A DNA stretch of 64,000 nucleotides from Antedon mediterranea. Its lineage: Eukaryota; Echinodermata; Crinoidea; Comatulida; Antedonidae. Position 1 is the stretch's first letter. Every line of letters begins with the position of its first letter. Position numbers and translations under genes: made by a program. Shown one piece after another: positions 1 through 50,800 of the stretch. The DNA is taken from assembly GCF_964355755.1 (NCBI RefSeq), contig NC_092671.1, forward strand, positions 13,684,501-13,748,500, in the 5' to 3' direction. The notes beneath the pieces were generated by a model. The model worked only from the letters and a program-made list of their open reading frames with translations. It had not been told where the DNA came from and ran no database searches.

Positions 1-38400
<38,400 letters not shown>

Positions 38401-38454
38401 ATAGTTCAGTAAGTTGAAAAACAAGCTGAAAATCATACACATTTAGCTTACTCA

Positions 38455-38464
38455 TTTATATAAA
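38455..38464 (-). promoter_or_regulatory. Possible TATA box of gene L
   Basis: TTTATATAAA lies about 55 bp upstream of the preferred start codon at 38,400. That would place transcription start near 38,430, after the in-frame ATG at 38,442 and before the one at 38,400. A second TATA-like run (TATATATA) is at 38,551-38,560. The region is AT-rich, so either could be chance. Confidence 0.3.
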
Positions 38465-41125
38465 CTATAGGTAGTATTATACTGTCTGCCTGTAAGATGT
38501 TTGTTTCTGTTTTGAAATATAAATGGTTGACGAACTTATAGTAATTAGGCCTATATATATAAGCGTTCTCCAAATCTATATTGAAAGGATGTAAGATTGC
38601 TTTAAAGGCCAGGTGCGGTCAAAAAATTTCTATTGATCATATATTCCAATAATTATCGATCTATAGTTTCCCCTATGTTTCATAATTGTTGGGATTTTAT
38701 TTGTGTTACACGAGCTTGTAGAAAACAAGCACTTTCTTATCAGTGGGGGGATAGTTCAAATTACACAGTAAAATCTCTATTCTTTTGTACACAAATTTTG
38801 TAAATATAGAAGCATTTTAAAAAGCTATGAAAAGCAAACGGTGTGGTAAAAAATGTTATCAGATGACTAAATATAGGTAATATAACTTGAATATAGCAGA
38901 ATTTTGCCAAATCTTGTATTTGACCATTTTAAGGGAAATTTATGTTTTTTCGTCTTGATTCCTTTTACAAATACTTGATTTATGTACAATTAACCAGATA
39001 TTATATTTAAAATTCATGCCTGTACCTGAGCTTTAAGGCAACCAAACAGTGTATGGAATTCATGACAAACATTCTTTATAAATGTCTAATTTTTTTAAAT
39101 ATGTATACCATTTATAAACTTTGGTTTATGATAAAGGAAATTAAATTATGGTTTTAAACAATGATACATTAAATATTTGAATAAAGGAAAAAAGGAAATG
39201 TTTTTACCTTAGCCAGTAGACGAATATCAAAACTATGTAAAAATACTCGGTTGTTCCTTGTGAATATAGGTAAGTCAGTCCTTATAATATCATTTTACAA
39301 AATAGTAAAAGGACATGGCCGATCCCATATAATTATTGTCATTTAAATTATTGCAATATGCTTTAGTAAACACAAGTAATTGTAGCTGTGTTAATTTCAG
39401 ATCCCAATTGTCATTTAAAATGTCTTTATGTTCACACAAAATATGCTATAAGCTCCACTAAACACCGATGGGCTAGTACTTAAGCGCCTTGAGCACTTTC
39501 GTGGATATGTGTGCTGTATAAATCTTATTATTATTTATTATTTATTATTATTAACTCATGACCAGGTTACAATTGGCAACACCAGTGAAATGTACGATAT
39601 TTACAATAATCAGGAACCATCATAAAGTACTGTACAACGTCTTGTTGCGATAATCTTCGGCGTACAATATAATAATGAAGTTATATATTCCAGATACGCA
39701 CGATTATAATGTATAAATAAATATTTTTATGATAGAGTAGGGAATTCGTTGAACAATTCATGATGTACGTTATTTATGGCAGGCGAACGATAATTAGTCT
39801 ACATTCATCTGTATGATGGATGAAACTAAGCACATACTACATAAAACAAAATGTTTATTAATCTGTGTATCATATTATGTGTGGGTACATACAGTAGTAA
39901 ATACACATAGAAAATAATCTATTTCATAAGTATACATTTCTGGGTAAAAGAATTAGGCCCTAGACAAGTTACATTTAATCAATATGCACCACCTAAATCA
40001 CCAACAAAATAATATACTTTCTGCTTTCTTTGCCAGTAGGCTTGAGAGGGCGTTATCTACTGTTACCAGTAATATTTGTTGATAAACATTCCATAAACTA
40101 ATAATATTTAGTAATTATTTTCAGTTAAAACCAAAAGTAAAAGTCAACAAAATTTTAAAAAACAATTATAAAACAATAAGTAAACATATAGTGTTGGTGT
40201 ATGTAAGGTAATGTTGTATAAAAGTATTGTAATTTAATAATTTGGACTTGGACTAAACTCACAAACCAATAAATGCAAATTCTTCTTTATAATTTACTGG
40301 ACCGCATAGTAAGGCAAATAAAATAAAATGAAAGGAAACGCATTATTGTATAAAGAAACCCGAACTAAATAAATAAAATGTAAGTCTCTCTCGAAATTTC
40401 ATATTGAATTTCAAAGTTTACTTCAAATACGATACAAATACCTTCTTTGCTATACAAAGTAAAAATTACGTTTGAGAGATACGTTTCTATAGTCACTAAA
40501 ATGTTAAAAATGACAAGTTTATAGGGGAGCGTGCAGAAGATCACCCTCCTCATCAAATATATAATAATATATTACCCGAAGGCTAAATAAAGAATGAGTG
40601 AATGAGCGGTTGCTCTGATTATGATTATTATTCTAGAGAAATGTGCCATAATTATCGAAGTTTTTTTAATCTAATATTAAATAGCATAGCATTTTGGCAC
40701 TAAATTTTATTTTAAGAAATGACAAAGTACAATGAATACATTGGTTCAATGTGTGTGTGTGGTGGGACGAAGAATGAGAGTATAAATGGCCTATTCTTTT
40801 CTGTAAGCATCAATAATAAGGAAACAAATTAGTAAATTCATCGTGACCTGGTTGATTTTATGTTCATAAAAAGGTGAAACGAAACTATAGTGTGGGTATA
40901 TGCAAAGTAATGTTGTATAAATGTATTGTAATTAAATAATGGGACTTCTAAACTCACGAACCAACTAGTGCAAATTCTTCTTTAGAAGTTATTGGACCGC
41001 AGAGTAAGGCAAATAAAACAAAATTAAATTAAACGCATTATGATTGTATAAAGAAACCCGAACTAAATACAAGTGTAGGTCTCTCTCGAAATTTCATATT
41101 GAATTTCAAAGTTTACTTCAAATAC

Positions 41126-41156
41126 AATACAAATACCTTCTGAAGGTATTTGTATT
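41126..41156. repeat. Perfect 15-bp palindrome created by an inverted insertion
   Basis: AATACAAATACCTTC, T, GAAGGTATTTGTATT. The paralogous block near 40,432-40,452 reads straight from CCTTC into TTTGC, so the second arm was added here as an inverted copy of the first. Confidence 0.8.
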
Positions 41157-41286
41157 CTTTGCTATACAAAGGAAAAATTACGTTTGAGAGATACGTTTCT
41201 ATAGTCACTAAAATGTTAAAAATTACAAGTTTTTAGAGGAGCGTGCAAAAAATCACCCTCTACTCTAATTATAATATCAGGTTTTC

Positions 41287-41452
41287 TAAGGCCGTAGCAA
41301 GAGGTTAAAAGCAGATGAGGCAAAGATGCTATAAATATAATTATATATATAAAATATGACGATCTGTGCTGGGGAATTGGGGTGGGTGATAAAAATTGAA
41401 AATTTCAGATGAGGCGAGCGCCTCGTCTGCCTCATGCTGGCTACGGCCCTGT
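41287..41452. mobile_element. Short miniature element with GGCCGTAGC ends
   Basis: Left end AAGGCCGTAGCAAGAGG; right end GCTGGCTACGGCCCTGT. The ends match those of the 703-bp element at 23,012, so this is a shorter relative of about 165 bp. It also contains GATGAGGC and its inverted partner GCCTCATC-type sequences inside the ends. Target duplication not clear. Confidence 0.6.
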
Positions 41453-42249
41453 CTTTTATGCATCCAAGCCCCCACCACCTGAAGATTGAAATTAACTATA
41501 TAGGCCTACTAAACTAGTACCAGTTTCCGATGATTCGAGATTTACTAATAATTCTGTTTTTGTAACCGTCCCGCATGGAAATTGATAGCTAACCTATAAT
41601 GCTATGAAACGTTTTTAAAAAATGGAAAAACAAAATGCTATATACCTTTACCTTGGAAAAGGAACAAGAATACTAAATGTGTTCTGCTGTTGTAATATGG
41701 TCACTGAAACTAACTATCATGTATATTTCCATTTCACCGATTAAACATTGGTATTAAAGAACCATTCGATTGAATACGACAGATCTCAATTGTCATTTAA
41801 AATGTCTTTATGTTTACACGAAATAAGTGCTATAAGCTCCACTAAACACCGATGGGCTAGTACTTAACCCATGTTCTGGTTTCAATTGGCGTACAATAGA
41901 CAATGAAGTTATATATTCCAGATACGCACTATTATAAATAAATTTTAAGACGCTCAAGGAGCTGTAGTGCTAGTGCTATGTTTGTTGATAACCATGTTCC
42001 CTCCTTCTATGAGTACATTCGGAAATCAATTTTTTGTTTCAAAACAAAAATTGAAAAAAGCTGTAGGCCTAATACTTTAATTACATGTGTTTTTTCTCGT
42101 GTTTTTTCTCGTATTCTAAAAGATTAAAAGTTGCATAGAAAATGGATAGAACTTTTGTATATATAATCTCATACTTTTACGTACTAGTATCAGTATAGCC
42201 ATAATAATGTGTTGTTTTGTAAACTATAGTAATCAATAATATACATAAT

Positions 42250-42402
42250 CCACATGTATTTTAAGAGGCACTATATGTCAACAAATAATTATTAGTCCTC
42301 TCTCAATGACGGTTGTCATTTAATGCTTTGTATTATTTTTTATTGTATTTATATGTTTCATATGGACAGTTTGTCTGAAATAAAGTTGAATTGAATTGAA
42401 AT
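42250..42402 (+). mobile_element. LINE 3' tail
   Basis: Ends …GTCTGAAATAAAGTTGAATTGAATTGAAATG, that is, AATAAA followed by a (TTGAA)n microsatellite typical of L2/CR1-type tails. It sits inside the extra sequence that distinguishes this block from its paralogue at 39.7 kb. Confidence 0.5.
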
Positions 42403-44430
42403 GTTTTTATGATAGGGTATGGAATGCTTTCCAGTTGTTTTTAATATCCGAATTTCTTTACGTTGATCCATTCATGACGTACGTTATTTATGGCAGGAAA
42501 ACTACATTCATCTGTATGATGGATGAAACTAAGCACATTGGTTTGTCTTATCGTCGATCAAGAGCTTCTCTCGTCCACTGCCCACCCTGACCACAGAGAA
42601 AAGACAATGCCATAAGAGTCAGCAGTGCTGATTTCAAATGTCTGATGACACCCCAGCTAGCTTCATTTGTCTAACAGAACTCGATATTGCCAGATGGTCT
42701 CCCATCCACTAAACGTTGCTTTACTCGATCCGAATTAAAACATTATTTACTAGTGCACTATTTAGTAACATTAAAAGGAATGGACTGGACAGTCATTAAA
42801 AGTAATTAAGTAATTTAATCTATTTTAGTGTTAAACTTGGCTTTCTGAATGTGAATCCTTTTACTGTTTTTACATATTTTATTATTGTGTTTTGTATGCA
42901 TTTGCGTGTAACTAGTTATATTGTATTTTTTAACCTTGGAATACGAATTTCAATTACTATGTAGTTGACAGTAAATGTTAACGTGAACTTTGAACTTTCT
43001 TTCAGTATTGCTCTTTGGAACCCCAGTCATATTGAGTGACCACGGAAAAATTGAAATGGGACATGGATCAGGCAATGCAAATCGTCTTTGAATTCAAGAT
43101 TTTCAAGTCCGGAATGTATTTTACATCAGTTTGGAACTACTTAAAATAGAAAATGTCTGTAGGCTATTTGGCATACGGTATACTCATTTGAAGACTGTTT
43201 TTTATATTTGTTATTATTATGTATTCACATTTAAGAAAAAAATAAAATACTGTAGGCTACTACATAAAAACAAAATGTTTATTAATCTGTGTATCATATT
43301 ATGTGTGGGTACATACAGTAGTAAATACACATTAGGCCTTAGAAAAGTTACATTTAATCAATATGTACCCCCTAAATCACCAACAAAATAATATACTTTC
43401 TGCTTTCTGAGAGGACGTTACTTACGGCGTTACCTACTGTTACCAGTAATATTTATTGATAAAATTACAGAAAACATTCCCTAAACTAATAATATTTAGT
43501 AATTATTTTCAGTTAAAACCAAATGTAAAAGTGTTTTTTATATTTGTTATTATGTATTCACATCTAAAAAAATAAAATACTGTAGGCTACTACATAAAAA
43601 TAAAAAGTTTATTAATCTGTGTATCATATCATGTGTGGGTACATACAGTAGTAAATACACATAGAAAATAATCTATTTCATAAGTATACATTTCTGGGTA
43701 AAAGAATTAGGCCCTAGACAAGTTACATTTAATCAATATGTACCACCTAAAACACCAACAAAATAATATACTTTCTGCTTTCTTTGTCAGTAGGCTTGAG
43801 AGGGCGTTATCTACTGTTACCAGTAATATTTTAATCAGTTAAAACCAAATGTAAAAGTCAACAAAATTTAAAAAAAAAAACAATAATAAAACAATAAGTA
43901 AACATATGTTTAAAGGGTCCTTTGATTACGATCGTCATATTATATATATTTGATTAATAATTGTTGTGTCCATTGTTTGATGCTCATATGTTTGAAATCT
44001 TGACTGGTAAGACAGAAAATCTTGAAATGTTAATGTTAAATAATTAATCAATTGTGTGTACTATGTATTGAATTTTGTCAAGAAAGTATTTTGTTACCGC
44101 ACTAAATTTGAGTAGGGATGGGGATGTGGTTCGGGGAGGAGAAAAAAGGCACTGCTATCGAAATGAAAAATACTAATCTAGTAATAAAGCAAGTTAGTTT
44201 CTCGATATAGTTACGTCAAAGGTTACATTTTGCTTAGAGAGAACATTTTTGATTAAAAGTAAAGAAACCCTTGTAAATGTTCTGTTGAGTACAACCACCA
44301 ACTTTAAAGTTTTCTTGCATATCTACTCATTGTAATGCATAATTGGTTCTAAACGATGATTAATTCCAAACATATTTCTAAATATACTTGCCCAAAAACA
44401 CTCAATAGTGCCTTCTTAATGTCTAACTCA

Positions 44431-44869
44431 CTAAGCATGTCTGGTTTGGCTACTTGACGGGTTAGTGCCAAGTTCTAGGCTACCCTGAGAAGTGGAAGGC
44501 AGCTCATTTGTCCCGGTCACGATCATACAAACATTTTTCCAGTAATTTCTAACTTCTTTATTTCTAACACAATACATCACAAAAATGAGAAAGCCCTGCA
44601 GTGTGTTAAAGATACAGAATAATAGGTTGTTGATTCTGGAAGCCTCTCCAATCGCAAAGAATCCAAAAAGCCATGTCAAGCCCATTACCAATGTGATACT
44701 AATTGAATTTTGCAGCATACGAATTCCATCATTTTTCTTTGGCCTTTGAAACTTTCCACGTTGGGACAAGCTATGCATCACCAGAATAAACACTGTTGCG
44801 TTGAACAGCAGTGCAATAGCCACAGGAACAGCAACACTTACATACATTCGACTCAAGACCAAAAAACAA
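44431..44869 (-). CDS. Gene R last exon: TM5-TM7 and cytoplasmic tail
   Basis: Acceptor TTCCCAG; 439 nt ending at the stop codon. TM5 starts MYVSVAVPVAIALLFN, TM6 is SITLVMGLTWLFGFFAIGE with the GLTWLFG signature of adhesion GPCRs, and TM7 is LLFCIFNTLQGFLIFVMYC. The first complete codon is Cys, the conserved extracellular-loop-2 Cys of the family. The tail is about 45 residues, Ser/Thr-rich, ending TRHA, with no clear PDZ-binding end. Confidence 0.92.
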
Positions 44870-47800
44870 CTGGGAAAAGAGATAACCCATTTATATACTT
44901 TGAGCAAAAATAAGTTCAATACAAACAAATCAATTCCAACACTTGATTTAGCAAAATTAGTTATTTATAAACATGTTTGCCGCAATATGATTCATTTTGT
45001 CATAATTTACATTTTTTAACTTTTGATCAACATTTCGGAACCATTTTTTAAATTTGACTAATAATAAATTATATAATATTACTGTATTTTTGTAAAATTA
45101 TGGTGCATTACTTACTGGTTATTTTCATCTACATATTCATCAACATTCACAAAGATTGTGGCCAAAACAATAACAGCTGGTGCACCTGTAAGAGACCATT
45201 TTTATTTCAAGACTCAAAACACACTACTGTGACTATTTCTTACTGTATGTTTTGTGAATGATATAGCAAGTTTATTTACCTGATTGAAAGTAAATATTTA
45301 AACTCACCCCATCCAAAAAGAATGGATTTAAAAAGAAAATTGGAAACATGGGAATTCAGCACTTTCACAAACAGGTAATACATCATTACAGCTTGTACGG
45401 TCATCCAGAAAATTGAAGAAAGCAGAAAGTAATGCAATATCGCCCCCACAGCAGTACACCCATATTCATTGCGCTTGTTTTGGTCAATTCCTGCAAGGAA
45501 CACGATGTACAGACACAGCAATGAGGCACATAAATTACACAGGATTTTCTTTGGTTCAGGTTTTCTTAAATTTCTAAAAGGAATGGTACAAAAATCATAT
45601 TTAGAAAAAAAAAATGTAAACATTATAAATCCAACAATATAGGCATATTAATAAGTTTATTAATAAAAATGATAAATCAATAAAAATAATATAGAGCTGC
45701 TGGTAATTATTTTGATGATTACTATGACAAGTAGACATGGGTCTAGCTTAATACATAAATATTTATTTTTCAAAGGATATCCCATATACTTACCTATTAG
45801 TTGCGAAAGTTAACAATGTGAGACTAAGCCCTGTGATTGATAGAGCTAAACCTATTTTGATAATTATTTCAAGAACTGGATCATCATCATGAGGGTAAAA
45901 ATCCTATAAAGACAGTAAATTGGCTTTCTTAAGATAACTTTAAAACATAACAAACACGGTTCTATGTTCTGTTATTTATAAAATGTTATTTATAAGAATA
46001 GAAAATAGAATAGAAAGCTATAAACATTTTATATATACATTAATTAAATTATTGTACCATAAGAACAGCAAAATTAGTGAGATGATCGCAATTACAGTAC
46101 TGTCTATCTCTACCATCAGGGGATCCACTAATTAGAACACATCCCTCACTTGACCACCCTCCAATACCATTCTCCAATGCAAAATCCCAAAACACACATT
46201 CAGTGTTATCGTTTTCCTCAGTTATCTACAAAAGGAGAATGCAAACATTATATTTACAGTGTTATCCTGAAGCAGGGATGCAGAGATTTGCCAGACTAAA
46301 ATTGGTAATAACAAGGCCATATAGATGGCTGCAGTCGCGTGCTCATTGGTGTTTACCGACCGACCGACCAACCTACCAACTGACCGAAATTACTGAACAT
46401 GTTTAAAAATGTTGAAATGTTTAAAAACATTATATTTTTTTAATTTACACGTGCGTAGCCTGTCACTTTTGACGTGCTCGTATAACGTAATTTCGAGTTG
46501 AAAAGTAAGTCAAGACTAGATTTGAACTCGTCACTAAGGACGAGTTAGGTTATCCGCAGCGCAAACGCCACGTGCACGTCATACGTTAGAATATTGCGCG
46601 CAGAAAAACGATTAAGCCATTGAAAAAATGTTAGTGCGCTCTCTATTTTGTGTCACGTCTAAGTATATACAGTATACACTATACTGTATACGTACTACAT
46701 ACAGTGCAGAATAGGTGAAAATAAGTGACCAAAGTTATTGACGCTTTTTCACATGATGACGTCATAAACATTTTAAAAATGGTAAATCATGCGAAAGATA
46801 TTTGATTGACCTAGACAATAAAAAAAAAATGGGGGAAAATGGAAAACGGATAAGTGGAGATGCGCTCTATTAAATGTGGTGCGCTATGACGAAAGAGACA
46901 AAAATCCTATATTTTATATTCGAGTGGCCATACGATGACGTCACAATGTCCGGTTAGCCATATTAATGCATGATTCGGTAAATACAACTCATCAACTTCC
47001 AGATTATGTAATTAAAAAAAAGTTCACCAAGTAGTTTAGAATTTATGACTGTTTAAAAAAATGCATAATTTTGACGAATTTTTGAACTTTTTCATCAAAA
47101 ACGCGCGCAAATTGTCAAATTCTACGTGGTTATATGACGTGATATTCAGTCAAAATTGTTTAAAAATTGGTAAAATTACTAGAAAAGGCTGGAAAAACAA
47201 AAATAACGCAAAAAAATATGTTTTTTGTGCTACGTGCTCAAAATGACATGAAAGGCGTAGAAAGTTGATTAGAAATTGATTTTTCGCATTTTGAAATTTT
47301 AAACTTTCTATAAAACATGCCATTTTTAATCCATATAAAATTTGCGCTTGATATGACTTAAATTTTCACCAAGTGTCAATACAAAATGACTTCTAGTTTT
47401 TAATCTATGATCAATCATTGAAATTCATAAAATCGCGCGTAACTTACGCTGCGCGACTCAAAATTCATAAAAAAAGTTTCTTGCACATCTACAGTTCAAT
47501 CTTATGACAAAGTTATACAATCTTATGTTGGCCAGAATTAGAGATACGCTGCGAACAAAATTCCGGGAAAGAAAGAAGAATAAAGAAAAAAAAAAGAAAA
47601 AAAAAAGATCGTGACAATAACAAGGGGTTATCCGCCAAGTGCGGATAACCAAAAACAGAAATCGGGCAAAAGGAGTGCGCAATAACATGTAACACGCAGT
47701 GCGCGCGCAAAAATCTGCGCACTCATGGCAATTTTGTAAACGCTTAAAATTGCCTGAAACGTACTCTTATTTCATCGAAAATAAATTTTGAAAATTGTAA

Positions 47801-50800
47801 GCGCTCGTACGCATGCGTCAGATGCGCTACGCACGTAATTGTATTGCTATATGATGATTTATGCCCTGAAATTTATGAGTACCAAATTTTATTTAATTGT
47901 GATTCATGGTTGTGAAGATATGATTACAAACATGATTTCGTTAAATCCTGCGTAGACCGCGTAATTTTTTTATTGCGCACCGTGAAAACATAACCACATC
48001 GATTCCTGGCCATAAGGAATATACTGTGAAAAATTGACTTAGCTAATTAAACTGATATCAAGATAAGGTCAGAAAGCGATAAAACACATAGTGATACCAG
48101 ACCGACAGACAGACCGACCGACCGACCGACATAGTGAACTATAGAGTCGCGTCCACGCGACTAGAAATGGTGCAAGAAAATTGTGTAAGAAAATTATAGG
48201 TCCTACATAAAATAAACACTCATCTAGTAGTGATAAGTTAAGCCATTAAAAACATAGACCAAGAGCAATCAAAGATTTTATTTTGTCAATTGGATAGAAA
48301 AGGACAATATTATTTAAATTTTTTTGTATTTAGTAGATTTTACATCTTATATAGTACATCAGTAATTCGGTACTTCACTTAATTTTTCAAACTCGATTTC
48401 TATATCGGGAGAACATTGTTTATAAAATTCCATTAAAATATACAGTATACTCTAATTATTGATCTTAATAGGTCTATGATTTTAGATGTGTTTAAATTGT
48501 ATGAGTTGCATGTGCTTAAATTTATTTCCGATTTATTTTATTCTAGATTACCTCATCATATTATACTATACTTTAACTATGTAAACCATCCATTTAACAC
48601 CCGATTTAATGACCCGTTTAATCTCTCGATCCCCTTTTGCCGTACGACTCTATCTCAAACCAATATAACATACCAAGGTCCTAAACTCTGGAATAAACTC
48701 CCAGTAAATATTAAGTCAATTTCATTTAGAACACAATTTGCCATCAAAGTCAAAGAACATTTAATAACCTTATATGATGCTTAGTTTTTTTTTCTATTTT
48801 TTTCTATTTAAAAAACAAACAAAAAATGTGTATAATACTCTTCTATTACTTATTTCATATTCATATTGATAATGCCAGTGAGTTATTAATTTTCATTTAT
48901 GTAATTAATTTTCTTCAGATTTTTCTTTCTCAGAAATGATATACGTTCTAGTTTAAGTTTTATTTATTTTAAAAGGCCAAAACTCGATAAGCGAAAGCTT
49001 TTTTTTTTGGTCTTTTGTCTTTAGTTTGATTTTATGTATGTGAAAAAGAACTAACAAGAAAGAAAGACAGTAAAGATTATTATATACTATATGACAATTA
49101 ACACCTTGGTTAGGGGTTACTTTCTCTTGAGCAAGGAGAAAAGAAGGTAATATTTGAACTTTGAAATATTTAAGTTTCATGAGTTTTCATGAGCTATGTA
49201 AAATAACATTGAATGATTTTTAACAAAAAACAACACCCAAACCCACCTGTGTATGCCTAAACTGTAATAATTTTAAAAATTCAGAAATGGATTCCTAATT
49301 TAATCAGTTTAAATAATACTTTAAGCATTATATTTTTTCTAGTAATAATACTAAAATTTACCTCTCCTGGAATGAACGTGGTTGTGAGTGGCTCAGATAA
49401 AGAAATTGAATCTGGTTTGTCTGGTACTGAGAATGAAATAACTGGACCATTGGGTCTCCGTTTCGAACTGTCATATTGAGGTGATTGAAATAGCCTACTA
49501 TTTCTGTATGCAATCACAACAACCCGAAAATTATCACTGCCTAAATTGAATAATAACAGATACGTTGAGCCAAAAAATATCAAAATAAATTAATGAAACA
49601 TACTGACCATGTAATTATGAAGATACAAACACTGACCATTTTTATTCATAATTTCTGATGTGATACTCGGTGGTAATTGAATAGAAACTTGGACATCATC
49701 AGGCACCATATTTCCTTGTAAAGTTGTGACATCTTCCAGACCGTTTAAACCATCTGTTGACCCATATGCTAATCCAGTGATGCTTACATCATCAGTATTT
49801 AACATCTGTCCGAGCACTGCAACATTCACCATACTTTCTTTGTAAACACCATCTTGTAGTCCAACTTGCACAGTCTGTTCTTCTAGTGACACAAGAATGT
49901 TTGTTGGTGCTTGCGACATCATTTGACTTTCCATCACAATATCTTCATCTATTCTAAACATGTTATTTACTGAACCAACCATTGATGATGCCACCTAATA
50001 TTGATTTTTAACAAAGAAATGTATTTAGTTTTTTAGCCTTATGTCACTTTTCCATTACTGAACTGCAGTACAACGACATAATGAGGATTTTAAATTGTAC
50101 TACGGAAGCATATGTTCTATAAGATTCTTTATCACAAATTTGTGTATTGACAAAAGCTTTAATGTTACTTCAAAGTTGTCAAAGTTGTAGTAGGAAAACA
50201 GGGAAGACAAGATATGTTTTCTTCATTATTTTTTAATTGGTTGTTAACTAATTTTATAACTACAAAAAACTAACCAATGTAGAGTTAGAATTAACAGACA
50301 CAATATCCTGCAGAATAACAGCTGTACTTTCTAGTGCACTGCTGGTGATTTCATCAGTTCTCAATGTTATGTTGTAGACTGCGACACTTACTTCCTCAAC
50401 ATTATTTTCTGTTACATTAATCTAGATAAAAATGTCTTTTAATCATCAATTCAATTAAGGTGTTAAATAATTTTAAAATAACACTGCTAGAGAATGTAAA
50501 CACTATGAACTTACAGCTATTATTCTTGCAAGTATATCTTCTGCAGTTGCAATTCCACTGCAATTTGATATTTCAGGTATAGAATACCACATAGCTGTAC
50601 TTAACCAATCACCAACACAAGTCCAATAAGCCGCTGGCTCACCATCTAAAACAAGAAGTTTACATTGGAACAACCAGGACCTAAAACTGTGATGTACACA
50701 GGGTGTGCATAGCTCAATAGACAATTCAAAATAAGGCATAAATATTTCTTACTTTAAGACAAATATTGCTTAACACATTGCCTAAACAATGTTAAATGTG

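Larger units (their letters stand above)
38465..44430. other. Intergenic region between gene L and gene R built of repeated blocks
   Basis: No gene is supported. Blocks: (a) 39,836-40,170 recurs at about 43,257-43,545 and 43,583-43,870 (GTTTATTAATCTGTGTATCA…). (b) About 40,186-40,550 recurs at about 40,888-41,262 (GCAAATTCTTCTTTA…ACCGCA). (c) About 39,400-39,480 plus 39,720-39,835 recurs at about 41,782-41,870 and 42,400-42,535 (CACCGATGGGCTAGTACTTA), with an extra roughly 450 bp in the second copy. This is therefore local segmental duplication. 38,580-39,380 shows only AT-rich unique sequence. Confidence 0.65.
46226..49361. other. Large intron of gene R filled with repeats
   Basis: Contains the hairpin-ended elements at about 46,333-48,158, a LINE fragment (about 48,476-48,830) and AT-rich sequence. 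No further exon was supported; the phase match between the GAIN exon ending at 49,362 and the GPS exon argues that none is missing. Confidence 0.6.

Noticed and set aside
42396-42590. 64-codon plus-strand frame in the intergenic region
   Set aside because: It overlaps a LINE tail and a duplicated block whose paralogue at 39.7 kb does not keep the frame.
47458-47722. Phe-rich minus-strand frames suggesting a membrane peptide
   Set aside because: Produced by an A-rich run in a repeat (AAAAAAAGAAAAAA complement); no conservation in the sister copy at 52.3 kb beyond base composition.
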